A DNA stretch of 64,000 bases, taken from NCBI GenBank assembly GCA_036785705.1, contig JAWUZG010000056.1, positions 3,659,001-3,723,000 of the forward strand, in the 5' to 3' direction. The notes beneath the pieces were generated by a model, which was not told where the DNA came from, made no database searches, and saw nothing but the letters and a program-made list of their open reading frames with translations. The first letter of the stretch is position 1. Each line of letters starts with the position of its first letter. The translations under genes were made by a program, and so were the position numbers. Origin of the DNA: Acanthornis magna. Its lineage: Eukaryota; Chordata; Aves; Passeriformes; Acanthizidae. Below are positions 1 through 14,000 of the stretch, one piece after another.

Positions 1-3000
1 TGTATAGCCACAGAATAGCTCTGACTAAATCTGTATGATAGTGGGGTGGGGGGAGTTTAGAAGTGACTTACTTAAATGAAACTCTTCCTGTTTAAAGTTA
101 AGCACCGGCCTAAACACATTTTTTTTGTTTCTGTCATCAACAGTGCCATAGAAAAGTGCATAAACAAGTACACATTGTACTGTTGGATAGACTGGCTTTT
201 GGATTTGTCATAACCCAAGTTTCTGGCCAAATTCCAACTCATTTAATTATATTAAGGCTGACTTGCACTTCCTTGTAAATACAGTTTCAGTATGGCATTT
301 CTAATATCCTATCCTTAACAGTTGTGTGAAATTGCTTTTGTTCTCAGGAACAGAGATAAACCTGAGTGGCTGAATGTTTGTTATGCTTTTTTAAGTAGCG
401 GAGTTTTTAAGTTCTTTTGGAATTAAGTTACATTACCACAAGCGGGTACTGGCTTTAGTAATCTTCGAAACCTGCAAATGGTTGTATTAAGCTTTTGACT
501 CCTAAAACACAGTGACTCTGAGGGAGTGGCTTGCTTACTAATTCCACAGGAGCTAAATACCCTGCTGTCTAACTTGTATTTCTATGCAGTGGAGGTTAGG
601 ACAAGGAGTTACAGGCTAGGAAATAATACATCTGGTTAGAAAATGAAGTGTTTAAAAAAAAAAAAAATCATTCCAATCAACTTTCAACCTGTAGAGTTTG
701 TTTGAAAAGTTACCTCTGGAGCCCAGAGGAATAGACACATCTCATCAGCATTTGGGGCAAAAACCTGTATTTTCATGAAACTGTATGCCCTGAGGAGGGT
801 GGTTTATTGGGAAAAGGAGCAAGTGTCATTTAAAACAAGTAAAACCCGTGGTTGTAAGTGGCAACATTGATACTGCAGTAGGGAAAAGCAAGTAATATTA
901 TAGAATTTGGTATAATTTGATTCGAAAACATATGATACAGGTTTGAGATGGAGTTACAGAAATGTTTTCTTTTTCTTTCTGCAGCTCTGTTTTCCTAGTG
1001 TTAGCTCTGTGAGCGAGAGTTTCTGCAGAGTTAGTTAAGAGTTGGCCTCTGTAACAGTTTCACTTTTTCCCCCTTTGTTTGTTTGCATTGCTGGTTTTAT
1101 AAGCGTGTCAAAGAGGAAAATTACAGAAATAGCAGGTAGTCTACCAGTCAGTCTGTTCAAATGCCTTGCCTGGCTGGTAGGAAATTAGTTTGTGTGCTTT
1201 AGGGGAGTGTGGAGTTCAAGTTGTTAAAGCTGAAGGTGTGTTTTGTTCTGGTGATCAACTGTAGCCTATTTTCCCTAGCTACATCTGTAGTGTTTTCATG
1301 CCATCAGCTTGAACATTCAGAAAACCTGTCCAGTGTAAGAGGCTGTGAATGCAGAGTGTGTCTCCAGGGCTGGAATGGCAGAGCAGTGAGCCACAGGTGC
1401 CATACTGGGATGGACAGCAGACCAGTCCGGTGGCTGTACTGGAGCCGGTGCCGCACTGTGGTTTAGGCAAGATCAGGCAAAGAGATCCTCCCTGCTGCTC
1501 ACACAGGGCATTCTGTAGGAGATTATATAACCAGTGGGGCATCTGACTGAGTGTGAGAAATGGATTGTTCCTTCCGAATTTTGATGTCTACTCGAATTAG
1601 TTAAATTTTTGCTCAGTAGGCTAATTTGCTAGTAGGTTAAGACGGTAGTTGTTACCTGTAAGTTTTTACAAACAGGCTAGAAATGGTTATAAAATTATAG
1701 ACCAAACTGAATTAGAATAGTAGTTTTTATCTTTAAGGCTTGCTCACCTCAAGGCAAGTGGGGGGGGGGTGAGGTGTTGTTGGAAGCAGCTATGCCCAGG
1801 CTGTTGTGTCTGCCCCCATTTCATGGTCACATGGCAGAAGTGAACCTTAGAGCCACCCCTGGTGTGTGGTCACAGCCGCCGTGGGTCACCAGCAGGTCAC
1901 AGGGATGGCTGGGCAGGGCACATGTCACCTCTCACTGGTGGTGGCCACCTAGGGACAGGGGAGTAGGGCAAGCAGCACTGCCAGCTGCTCCCTCTGCCCA
2001 CCCTGCTCCCTGCAGAGTGTGGCATGGGGACTTTCCTCTTGGAGGAACGTAATGGGGACACCCAAGTGAGGAGTCACGGGACATCACAGAGACAGTGCTA
2101 CCATGTTCAATTCCTCTTGTTGGATTTGTCTTACTTGGATTTTTGCAGTTGCTTTTTATAGGCATGTAAACATTTATCACCCACAGCTTCACATGGTAAC
2201 AAGTTCAGAAGTTTAATTATATGCTTTTACAAACTCCTTTTGTTTTTTTCCTGAATTTACCACCATTTTGTTCCTTTGGATGAATCGTAGTAATTGTAGG
2301 ACACAACAAACATCAAGCCATATTCCTCCATTTCATGTGGGTTGTGATTTTCAGACGTGTGTTTTATGTTCACTTTGTTTTGCTTCCCTTTAGCTTAATT
2401 GTCTTAGTTGGTCCTAAAAAGGAAGCTTCCCATATCTCTAATCACCTTTCTGATTAACTCTGAACATTTTCTGGTTGTGCTGAGTTCCTGTTGAGGTGGA
2501 ATTACGTATCATGTTTGAGATTTTTGCCACTGGATATCTTCGGCTTTTATTTAATAGTGCTAATTGGCTTTGGCACCTGCTTTTTTATGTTCGTTGGCTT
2601 TTTTTGTATATATGTGCCTTTAGAAAGGCAAGTGACTGTAGAAATTTTGTGGGAGGTTTTTAAGACTGTATCATGGAAAGTTTTAATCTTTTAGAAGAGT
2701 CTGATTCTCTCGCAAGTTAGCTCCCAGCTTTTTGTTTTTTCTGCTTTCTGCAATTCCTTAGTAGACTGAGTCATGTGTTCCAGAGCAGCTGCAACACATC
2801 ATGTGATAGGAGAGGGAAATGCACTGTTCAGTGAGACACCCTTGTGCATTAGTGCCCCAGGTATGTGCTTTTCTCACTGCTTTGGACCCCTGCACCTCTT
2901 CCCTGGCGTTTCCTTGGCCTGTGGTGCCGCAGAGCTGGGAGCAGAGGCCGCGCTGTGCAGCGAGTGCTCCGTGCCAGCTCGGGCCGGGGGCTGGGCTGGG

Positions 3001-3245
3001 ACTGTGTGACACGGGGACCAGGTTAGTGAGGTTAACGAGTAACCCCGCGGATCTGCCGGCTCTGCCCTGCTGGGCTGTTAGGAATCATTTTGCCTTAGTG
3101 CCTCAGAGGGGGAGCTGGGATTGTTTAGTTGGTACAAGTGATGTGCTGTCCCTGTCGGTGCGTTTTGCTGTGGATGTTTCTGGAATGAGCTGTTGGTACT
3201 CAGGAAGGCATTGCCTGAGCTGCTGAGGATGTGCCTGTGCCGCTG

Positions 3246-3856
3246 GTGAGTAGTGCCAGCCTCGCAGTGCTGATAGCACCTGAGCACAGCTGGTGAGTAG
3301 TGCCAGCCTCGCAGTGCTGATAGCACCTGAGCACAGCTGGTGAGTAGTGCCAGCCTCGCAGTGCTGATAGCACCTGAGCACAGCTGGTGAGTAGTGCCAG
3401 CCTCGCAGTGCTGATAGCACCTGAGCACAGCTGGCGAGTCGTGCCAGCCTCGCAGTGCTGATAGCACCTGAGCACAGCTGGTGAGTAGTGCCAGCCTCGC
3501 AGTGCTGATAGCACCTGAGCACAGCTGGCGAGTCGTGCCAGCCTCGCAGTGCTGATAGCACCTGAGCACAGCTGGTGAGTAGTGCCAGCCTCGCAGTGCT
3601 GATAGCACCTGAGCACAGCTGGCGAGTCGTGCCAGCCTCGCAGTGCTGATAGCACCTGAGCACAGCTGGCGAGTCGTGCCAGCCTCGCAGTGCTGATAGC
3701 ACCTGAGCACAGCTGGCGAGTAGTGCCAGCCTCGCAGTGCTGATAGCACCTGAGCACAGCTGGCGAGTCGTGCCAGCCTCGCAGTGCTGATAGCACCTGA
3801 GCACAGCTGGCGAGTAGTGCCAGCCTCGCAGTGCTGATAGCACCTGAGCACAGCTT
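3246..3856. repeat. 47-bp minisatellite, 13 copies
   Basis: Thirteen head-to-tail copies of a 47-bp unit that begins GTGAGTAGTGCCAGCCTCGC. Copies start exactly every 47 bases (3246, 3293, 3340 ... 3810). Nearly all variation is at two sites in the unit start: GTGAGTAG, GCGAGTCG or GCGAGTAG. Because 47 is not a multiple of 3 and the minus strand lacks stops, three long overlapping open frames arise there with a 47-residue period; they are not genes. Confidence 0.97.
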
Positions 3857-6130
3857 GCAGGAAGGCAGCTCCTCACTGTTCCCAAAGCACTCCGAGTTGT
3901 GAATTCTCATTTCCTGTGCTCTGCAGTGCTCGCCAAGGCTCGCTCCCTTCTTGCGCAGCTGAGTAAGACATCTTATTGCAGGGCTAGGGTTTTTCCCTGC
4001 ATCAGGTTTCTTACTTGAAACTGAAATGTTACTGTGAAAATTCTTTTGCTTGTTTTTAAAATTACTCCGTGATATTAAAAAAGGAAGCAAAAAAGCTTTG
4101 TAGCTGCAACTTGTTTTTGGGAATCGGTGTCTTAAGTTATAAGAGTTTTGAATTCTAGATTTGAAAATTTCTGCAAACTAGTTTTTCATACTGCCAGAAG
4201 TTTAAAAATGAGCCAAACATTTGACTTAGATTTAGAATGAGATGTCACTTACGGTAAGTATACAGTAAGTACTCTTTTCTGTTACAGCTCTTTTGTTTGT
4301 TTGGCTCAAAATAAATTTTCAGGCGTGGTTTGGGTTCAGTTAACTGCTTGTTTTGTGTTTGGGTTTGATTTTTTTTTAAGGATTGGCATGACATAAGTAC
4401 TACCAAGGCAATCTGCATGCAGAATCTAAGTACCAGGTACAGTTTTAGAAGTAGATTTTACTGGATGGAGTAATTTTGTCCTGCCTTTTGTTATGAAAGG
4501 CATTTCTTAAAGTTTCTGGCTAGTAATATATTTAAATATTTGTAAACATCTACAAAATAATTTCCTATATGCAACAGATTCACCGTAGGCCAATATGGGA
4601 ATAATTCCTTGAAGCTAAAAGGATGACCTTGTTTTAAAATGAAGTATTTTAATGTTCTTAGACATTTGTAAATATATTGCAAAGTACCTGGTTTCTGCCC
4701 CCTCTGCCCCATTTATGTTTAATGCTACAAGCCATTAAAATCCAGAAAGGGGTAGTGTAGATTCTGAATTGTCATCTGTCCAAGTTACTGGGAGTTTTGT
4801 CTCTTGGCAATTATACTTTCTTCCAATGAAGCACGTCTTCAGTGAACTGATTCTACACTAATTTCTAAACGTATGTTTCTGTATGAATTGATTTATTAAA
4901 CCAAACCTGTATAATTTAACATAGACTCACTAGTGCATTACAGGTTCAGCATCTGTAACTTGTATTGATAACATAATTATAAAATAGCAAGCTGAAAGCC
5001 TCAGTCTTCTCGAATTGTTACTGATTATATTGTTTAGGCAAAGTTAGGGTTTGGGAATCTGTAGTTTATGTAGCCAGACTTAAAAATATGCAAAACACCG
5101 AACACAATCCCTCCTCACTGGCTTGTCTGTTGTTCACATGACAGAACTCCAACCAAATCATTGTTAAAACTCTTTTTGGGGGAGTTCTGCTGATAGGGTT
5201 TATTTTGATTTGGCCCAACAGTACATACAGATGCCAAGAGGAACTGTTTATTATTCTGTTTTTCTCACCACAGGAGTGTGTTCTTATTAACTTCTTGGTG
5301 CTGACACTATTTTTGTGCAAAGAGCACTCAAAGAACAAGCCCAATCAGAGTTAATTCAGATGAAATTCAAACTGACAAAAAAGGAAGAAAATATCCACTT
5401 TTGACTGGATCAGTTCTCTGATGGGACTAACAAAGTCTGTCACAAATGGCAGTGCCAGCACAGGGCTTGAGGTGGAAGTAAATGTTGAATATGGAACTGT
5501 TTCTATTTTAGGTGTAATACAAGTTCCCGGATTAAGGCAACTCTGTAAGCAGTTTTTTAGTTTCCTGCAATACTTGGTTTTCGCTCTGTTAGGAAATGAG
5601 GGCTTTGCTCCTGGTGTATGTTCCCTTCTTGCCATCTGAGCTCCTGTTGTTTGTTGCCTACTCTACATTCTTGTGTCCTTGACTGCGGTTCTGGGATGTG
5701 GGGAAAGCTTTTGTGGAGCATCCCATCCTAGTTCAGAAAAGCAATCATCTTCTCAGGGTTCAGCTGTTTTTAGTCTTGTTGTTGTGCATGGGAAACACAG
5801 AGATCATCTTTGAAGACTTACCAGGAAGCCTTTATGTTTTTGCTACTTTTTCTCATACTGAGCATTTAAAAAATTTATCTAAGCTCTTTTCTCTTTGTTA
5901 GCATGCTAGAGAAACTGTAAAATATTCATATATGGTATTTTAATAACAATTTTCTGATAAGACTAGCAAAGCAAGCTCTTTTGGTACCATGCATTTAAAA
6001 CACACCACTCTCCAAGCAGTGGTCTCAGCAGTTCTTTGGTAGAAATCTCAGGTTCTCCTATTAAAAATTAATATAAATTGGTTTTCGTTCCCCAGTAATC
6101 ACAGAATTGAGCTGTCCTTTTGGAACAACA

Positions 6131-6190
6131 TTGTAAGAGCTCATGAAAATCAGAAAATAGATGAAAGACAATGATTTCATGAGCTTACAA
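6131..6190. repeat. Imperfect inverted repeat (hairpin)
   Basis: The left arm at 6131-6152 (TTGTAAGAGCTCATGAAA...) matches the reverse complement of the right arm at 6172-6190 (TGATTTCATGAGCTTACAA), apart from a two-base bulge and one extra A. The loop is about 19 bases. It lies in the putative MTMR10 5' intron. The stem is short for a microRNA precursor, so a chance palindrome or a decayed foldback element is equally possible. Confidence 0.6.
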
Positions 6191-9100
6191 ATACTTTTTT
6201 TCTTAAGTTTGGAAGTGCCTGAGCACACTGAACAGAAGATTCATTTAGAAGTGGATTAGAGACATTTACATCAAAATGCTTGGCGCATACTAACAAACTC
6301 ATACAATTTTGGTATTCTCTCCACAAGAGAGCAGCTAAGTGGGTAAAAATGTTGTAGATTTCAGTTACTTATTAATGAATTTTTTATTGGAAATTCTTAC
6401 TTGGGAATTTCCAAAAGTTAATTATTTGCCAAATATTTTACAAGTGAACTCATTATTGTGCATTCTTAATGGTTAAATGGCTACTTGAATTAACTTGAGC
6501 TTTTCTATTGTGAACTTCTAAGTCTATCTTTCACATAAACGAGCTCGTTTTCTGTTGTCTTACTTGGGTATAATCACCATCAGCATTATAAATGGGAAAC
6601 AGGAGTTCAGTTTCCTAAGTGCATTCAGGTGCTAGTTTTTTATGGATTTAGGCAGAAATTATATTACTACATGAAGTACTTAATAACCTCTGTTGTCCTT
6701 CTATCTGTTAGACCTTGAACATACCCATAGCGTTTCAATGCTCATTAAAGGAAGTTTATGCTGATAAATCTGTTCTTGTGCTTTTAGTACAGCATTGGGA
6801 AAGTCCCCTCAGCAGCATGCAGGGTACCTGCAAACCTACTGAGCTTGTAGGATTTGCATTATTAATTTATGGAGTACAATTTCAGCCATTCCTTCTCTCT
6901 AGCAAGTATCGGGTTCTTTATGTGATAAAAATACTGTCTGTTAGCATTATAAAATGTGTATATATGTATGTGTGCTATGCTCCATCTCTCTGTACATGTA
7001 TTGATCTGCGTTTGTGGCTGTATATATACAATACTGCTCGGTTCCTTTAATTGAGCAGCATTGTTGTGTTCAGTCAGTGTTGTTAGAGTTGTTGAAAAGT
7101 GCTCAGTCTGTTTCACCTCGTGCGTTAATAAGGTTGTGGTCCTTGATGCTAACCAGATCAGCCTTCTTCCCTGAGAAGTTACAAATTGTTATCTTTATAA
7201 GACAAACAAAAAAAAATTGAACTTGATCCTGTGAGGCAGGGCACCAAAAGTCACAAAGATATTGAAGTGAAAACGGTGTAAAACATCCTTTATTTTAGGA
7301 ATGTATTGATTATGGATTGTGTTTTCATATTTTGAGGAAGCAAAGTGCTCCAAAGGCTGGCCTGGAGCGCTGTGACTGCCGCTGGGGCAGAGCACAGCTG
7401 TGCTATCCGCTGCTCCCTCCTGCTGCTCCCTGTGCTCAGCAGCTTTGGTGCTGCCTCCCTCCCAGCTCCCACGTGTTCCCAGGCTCTGCTGTCTGCCTCT
7501 TATTTTGATTGTAGTGGGTTATGCACTATGGTGGTTAGAGACATACTGTGAATTCTCTTAACATCCAAAATATGAACCAGTCAGATTGCACGTGCTTTTG
7601 GGAGATTTAGCAGAACTTCTCTGAAGTTTAAGCTTTTGAGGCTGCATTAGGTGGAGAGTGTATTAGCTAGATAATCCTTCAGTATCTCTTGTTTTGTGAT
7701 TCCTGTATTCGATGTAGAAATATTTTTATTAAACATGATTAGGCTTTATATGTAAGGGTGGCAACCTGTAATTTTAATTCTGGTTTCCTGTCAAAGTTTA
7801 AACAAACTGCTCTTGTCTCCTGAGATCATTCTTTGACTCTTGGAGTCACATGGAAGTGTTGACTGCTGTTCCGCGTCTGGAACAGCTTGTGACTGTTTAC
7901 TGGAAAAAAGCAGCAGCTACATTGTAGAAATGTGCAGTGTAATATCTCTGAATAGCCCTGTTGTTGTCTTGTATAGAAAAATCACCTACTCAACTACAAA
8001 TACAAGAAGGGTTCATTGTGCAAGTCCTGCACTTACCACTCATGTTGTTTATCTACTTTCCTACATTTTCATTTTGAAAGGTTTGCTCCTTTTTAATATT
8101 GCTCACTATAGATGTCCAAATGAGAGATAAAAGATGAGTCATATAAAATTCCAAACTTGCATTTAGAAAAAAAAAAAAAAATCAATTTCTAGAGGTGTTT
8201 GGAAACTGCATCTATTAAATTTGCTAACTTTCTCATGCTTCGGCTGCAGTTGGTGTGCACACACTCTCTGTCCTGCCATACCTTAATCCTCAGGTTCAAA
8301 ACTGACAGTTCTGTGTTAGGGCTGTAAACCTGAAAGGAAAAGATAAGCTAGGCCAAAAAATCCAGAATGTGTTTGTGTTGGATGAAATGAAACTAAATAC
8401 AGTTGCACTAAAATAGGATTAGAATTAACATGTTGCAGTGTAGCCACACAATTATGAGGAATGGAGGAGGGAGGTAAAAAGGACTGGCTTTGGAAAGAGA
8501 ATGATGTAGCAGGCGTGTTTTAAACTGTAGTAAATTCAAATTGAAGATGTGTGCATGTATCTCATTTCTCTACTCTTTTGCAGCATCAAAAACATGAGGT
8601 ACTGAAATAGTTTGGTAATAGTAATTTGTTTTTAGCAAGTGTCTTCTGTGTGATAGTAAAAAATATAATACATGGTAACAGATAAGTGAATGTTATAGAA
8701 AAAAATAGCTCTGGAAGTTGCACTTCATTTCATGGTGTATTTAGCTCTCCATACATTTTATTAGAAATGCAGTGATACACTGGCAATACGGAGAGATGGA
8801 GGAATAAAAATTACTTAAAAGTCAGTTTGTGAGGCGATTGGTTGTCTTCATATACCGAATGTGACTTAGAGCTTCACATTGAATAGTTGAAGACTTAACA
8901 CCAACTCTGAGGAGAAATTTCTTCAACAAATGGTTTGGGCTTTTGCAATTATTTAAGTAAAAAGATTGTTGGAAGAAATGCTGGGCATTAAGAAGTTTCA
9001 GGCCAGACCCTGCTAAGTATTGAAACAATTTCATTACAGTGTTTAGCAGAAGTAGGGCTTGTCATTCTCATGTACCCCATTATAAGATATTGTTTTCAGT

Positions 9101-10555
9101 TGCTGTGAACTTGGCTGAACTTTTAACTATTTGTACTGATGTTCTCAGAATCAGATTTTTTATTTTCATATTCAGAACCTTATTTAAGCACAGTTTAGCG
9201 TTATTTGAGGAAAAGCTCTAAAGCTCCAGCAGATCTGTTTATAGAGCATTTTCACAGCTTCTGCCACTTCTGGCATAGACTATTCGTGTATATGATAACA
9301 CAGGTTAAGGAAACCTGTCTCCTAACATCTTCAAATAGCCCCAGAACACAGAGCATAGTTCTGCCAGCTCAGGGCTACAGACTTAGACCAAGCCATTTTT
9401 GTAGCTGAACAACTGAGCCAAAAGCAGGGAGGCTGCTGTTGCTGCTCTTAGTGACTTCCAGGCAGATCCCTGATGGTATTCGGGGTGAGAGATCCAGTAG
9501 GATCAGTAGGACAGCTGGGTTCAATAGCTCAGGATGAGGAGCATGGGCAGAGACTGGGCCCCGAGACAGCATAAGCTGCATTTCCCTCAAGTGTCTGGGA
9601 TGCCGAAGGCAATCCTTTCAAGGTATGGTTACTTAGCTGCAGTGATCACCACTCGAGGGAAATACCTGCTCCACATCAGGAGACAGGTGGGAAATTTATT
9701 CCAGCCTATGGTCGTACTCCACGGACATACAGTTACTGATTTCTGCCAGTACAGCTGCCCAAAGTGCTGCTGTTTGCATGCAAAGTGTGACTGTGAGATG
9801 CCATTTCAGGCAACTGCGACTAAACATGCCAAAGCCATTACGAGCACATTAGGCTTCAGCAATCTTTAGTCCTTAGTTTCTTCTAAACAGAAACTTACAG
9901 CCAATATGAAATTACACATCTCTTGGAACACACTTGTACTCCCACACTATTTATGGTAGACAGCAGCAGCAGGAGGTGGTTGATCTGATGACAGAAGTGA
10001 AAGCCCTGTACAGGAATAAAAGGAATTACCCAGTTAAATTCCTGAAGTAAGAGTTACTATTTAGCTTTCAGAAATCTTGGCTGTGGAACTCAAAGTATCA
10101 TTATGTGTAGTGATTTACTTTTTCTTTTTAAATGGTCCTCAGTCTCATTTGCCTATATACTTTTTTATTTTATAGCTTATGCTAGACCAATTAGCATTAT
10201 TTTTTTTCTTCATTTGGATCTTCTGTTTTTTGAAAGAGACCAAGAAAATTATTGGTCTCCTTCATTAGACAGTCACAGTAAGAACTTGGAAATGTGTTTG
10301 TGATCTGGGTTTTCTTTTTTGAAATCACCTGAAAATGCCTGTATAAATGCAAAATGTGATGTGGCCTGATGGTTCTGAATTCAGGAAGTTCATAAAGCTC
10401 TCTGAAGTACTTAACAGTAGCCAGCTAATTCCAGCTTTTTAAATACTAGCTGAAGCACAAGAATGTATGCTTGTTTAAAGGAGAGTGTTGTTCAAACCAA
10501 TGAATTTTTAATAGTGGAGAGTTGCAGATCTCAATCTCCTGATATAGGGGAAGTG

Positions 10556-10700
10556 GTGTGTGGTTTTTTTGAGTTTGACTGTGGGTTGGTATTTTTGGTG
10601 AGGGTTTTTTTTTGTTTTTATTGTTGGGAGTTTTTGTTTTGGTTTTGGTTTTAAGTTGATTGGTTGGTTTTCGTTTTGGTTTTGGGTTTTATTTTAACTA
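10556..10700. repeat. T/G-rich low-complexity tract
   Basis: About 145 bases made almost only of T and G on the + strand, with repeated TTTTGG and GGTTTT words, ending about 200 bases before an MTMR10 exon. There is no clean unit length. It is probably simple low-complexity intron sequence. Confidence 0.7.
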
Positions 10701-10897
10701 CTGCACAATATTGTTCATTTTGGAATGGTGGTTTTTTCCCTGGAGTGGTGTTAGTTGAACTCCATGTTTACTCAGAAAAGGTGAGAAACTTGAAACAGGT
10801 AAAGACTTAGGGGTTCCTTGGTATTACAGACTTAGAAATGTTGTACCTACAAGATTGATATAGGCTTCTCTTCTCCCCTCCCCTTTTTCTGTTTTAG

Positions 10898-11034
10898 GTG
10901 AAATTGTGGTGAATGAAGTAAATTTTGTAAGGAAGTGCATTGCAACAGATACAAGCCAGTATGACCTGTGGGGCAAGTTGGTTTGCACTAACTTCAAGAT
11001 TTCCTTTATTACGGATGACCCAATGCCACTGCAG
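10898..11034 (+). CDS. MTMR10: MTMR10 coding exon a (PH-GRAM region)
   Basis: Bounded by TTTTAG before and GTTGGT after. It starts with two bases finishing a Gly codon and reads EIVVNEVNFVRKCIATDTSQ onward to DDPMPLQ, near-identical to mammalian MTMR10. The incomplete first codon shows that an upstream coding exon exists. Confidence 0.96.
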
Positions 11035-14000
11035 GTTGGTTATTGCTCACGTGGGTGCATCCTGACAACAAATGGGATAAGTACAATTGTTCACACAGTG
11101 AATCTGTCTCATACCTGACATAAATGGATGCCTTCTAAGCAGGCTGCAGGATGAGGTTCCACTGTCCTGTTCTGAATGTGTTGCTGTTCCATCTTTTCAT
11201 TGAGAGGATCACAGCAGAGCAAATTTGTACAGAAGTACATCCAGCTCCATTTACCTCTGTGTATGGAGGCTTCCCCAGGATGTGTTTTACAAAAGGCAAA
11301 GCAGGAATTATACACAGACATGTTCTTCCTCGAAGGAGACATTTGCAAATGCTCCTTAGACAAGTGTCAGATCAGCAAAGCTTTTAATGTGGTGGGGTTT
11401 TATTGATGCTACTGGTGGAGGGCAAAGTAACCATGAAATGAGTTTTCATTGTAGATGAAGCAACAAGAAAAGGGGAGAAGAACTCTTTTGACTTTGTCAA
11501 AGCAGAGCTCATGACATTCAAAACCATGATCAGTTTTTGACCAGCACGGCACACAACACTGTCTGGAAATCCAAGTAGTGAGCTGTGTGTTATTTTCAGT
11601 AGAGTTTGCACTTCCATTTGGGGTTTTTAAAGGAAATGTTCTATTAACTAAGGATATGTAAAGCACTGAAAGTAGATGGATGCTTATTCAGTAATGGTTA
11701 GGAAGTTTGACCAAAGCTACTTCAAAAAGTTAATTTTTGACAAGAAGTAGTTGTCAAAACTTGTCCCTGAAGGTAGAATTATTTTTTTTCTTTCCATGCT
11801 TACGAAAGTAATAATTTGAGATTTTTTAAATATTCCATATATATATATATATTATACTTGAAATTGTATTGAATTTCTAACAGTAATATTTGAGACTAAT
11901 TCAGTAAATCCAATGCAAATGGTGAGGTTATTTTGCATATTCCACTGGGGTTTCTAAGGTGTTGGGTGTGCAGTTCAGGAGCACAAGAGAGCTGTTTCCA
12001 CAGCCTCTAATTACCTGTAAATAGGCAAGGGTGGTGCCTGTCAGAAAAGCCCAGGCATGCCTGATTTTTATCGTAGTTTCTTCAAAGTTGTGCTGTGTAT
12101 CTGGTTGGGAACTGCAGAACTGCAATTAATGGCTGTGGGTTCATGTGTTTCAGAAATTCCATTATAAAAACCTCCTCCTTGGTGAACATGATGTCCCACT
12201 CACATGCATTGAGCAGATTGTCACAGGTATGTCAAAAATAGTTAAGTATAATGACAGGCTTTGTTCTTATTCAGTACAAAACTTTTAACTGCCTATTAAG
12301 TTCTGCAGAATTGTTGACACTTAAGGTGTTATGTCATTAATCTTCCACGATTTGAAGTATTTAGTTTATTTAAATTAGGATAAAAGCCTTAAATGCTGAA
12401 TAAATCTTGAGGTGCCATGCAGGAGATTTACTTAGTTGGGTCTTTATATTATTTGCTTTAAATTTATAACTACCATACTGAATCAACAGGTGTTGTAGGA
12501 GAGACACCTGTTACAGCAGTACAAATTTTGTTAACAACATTTTTACATTGAATCATCTGAATCTCTGCCACTGAAATACACTGGATTGCTAAAAGCACAT
12601 AGCTTATACAATTACACATAGCGGGGATTTCTGACAGCAGAAATGCTGTAGTTTTCAATCCTCTCTAATTCTTAGCAAGTTAATAGCTGGTGATCCTCAA
12701 AAATCTGCAAATGACAATCGACACCTTAATCTGAAGAAACAAAATACCTCTTGTGGAGAACCAGGTTTAGATTTGTTGGATTCTTTAGGCTAACCTATTT
12801 GTTAAGAAGAATGTTTTTCATCTTGTCATTGTAGAATTTCATAAAAGTGATGATTTTTCAAATCTTGTTTATGGCATGGGCTGTTAAACACTTGGTTTTC
12901 TGACTGTAGTTAATCTAAATTATTAGTTATAAATTTTCAGTGCCCGAAGTTGATTGTAATCACTGTGAAAAGGAACTAACAGATTTTCTACCTCAATCAA
13001 AATATGCTATTAAATAAAAAAATTCTGGTAGCAACATTATTGTATCTATTTGAGCCAATCTTGTGTTTACTTACAGAACACAGTCCAATAATTTTGTCTC
13101 TTCTTTGCAGTGAATGACACCAAGAGGAAGCAGAAGGTCCTTGGTCCCAACCAAAAACTTAAATTTAATCCAACTGAATTAATAATTTATTGCAAAGACT
13201 TCCGTATTGTCAGATTTCGTTTTGATGAAGCAGGTCCCGAAAGTGCAAAAAAGGTATTATTATATTCTTATGAAATCCTGCCTTGTAGCCATTACTTGTA
13301 GCAACAGCTGTGCTGATAAGAACATTTTGTATTATTATGTTTTGATAGAGAAGTGGGGGGAAGAATTGCAAATTAGTCACGTTCTGTTACAGGAGAATAT
13401 CTAGATATTTAGAGTCAAAACTAATAGGGAAAAAAATTAATGTGATGTATTAACCATTTCTTATCATGTAAGGTAAACACTTCTTGCCATAGCTGTTGTA
13501 CTTTTGAAAGTTATTAATTTATTTAGAACATCTTTTTGAGGACTGGATTGAGAATGCTGCATTGCAGCTGTACAACAGATGCTTGCATTTTTATGGAAAA
13601 TGTTTCAAGCTTTGATACATATTCTGAAAGTCATGAGCCTAATTTATTCAGAGGTTAAGTGTACTGCCTTATGGATATGCTTAATTGTGTCACACAGCAA
13701 GCTCTCCAGCGAGCTCTTGGAATCACCATTTTGTCTAATCTACATAAACCTGGACTCCTTCTCAACATTTTGTTAGCAAAGACTTGTACAGCTCTCGACA
13801 GGAGGCATTCTGTGGGTGTGTACGGTCCCAGAAATGCCCTTCCCTCGCCATGTGCAGCCCGTGCTGCCCAGGGCAGCGGTGCTGCTGTCGGGCGCTCACC
13901 GCCCAGCTGAGCTGAGCTGAGCTGAGCTGAGCTGAGCTGTGCCGGGCAGGGCTGCCCAGCCTGGGGCTCATTCCCGGCTGACCGCCCAGCTGAGCTGAGC

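Larger units (their letters stand above)
1..10897. other. 5' intronic region of MTMR10 with no recognised exon
   Basis: About 10.9 kb before the first recognised MTMR10 exon. I looked for the short exon that should encode the end of the MTMR10 N-terminus (human residues about 20-41) and for an initiator exon, and found neither. No other gene is recognisable. It contains a 47-bp minisatellite (3246-3856), an imperfect hairpin (6131-6190), short A and G runs (about 653-667, 1761-1769, 8166-8181) and a T/G-rich tract (about 10556-10700). Open frames here are short and carry no recognisable domain. The simplest reading is one large 5' intron; an unrecognised small exon or non-coding RNA cannot be excluded. 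Confidence 0.6.

Noticed and set aside
2773..2861. Possible MTMR10 upstream exon ending in a codon for Pro-Gly before GTATGT
   Set aside because: The donor looks plausible but the encoded residues (ending CISAPG) do not resemble the conserved sequence expected there.
3078..4090. Three long overlapping minus-strand open frames (257-296 codons)
   Set aside because: They translate the 47-bp minisatellite in its three phases, because the unit lacks stops on that strand. No domain, splice support or non-repeat coding signal.
9534..9869. 111-codon + strand open frame, Cys- and His-rich near its end
   Set aside because: No recognisable zinc-finger spacing, splice context or family; within chance length for intron sequence.
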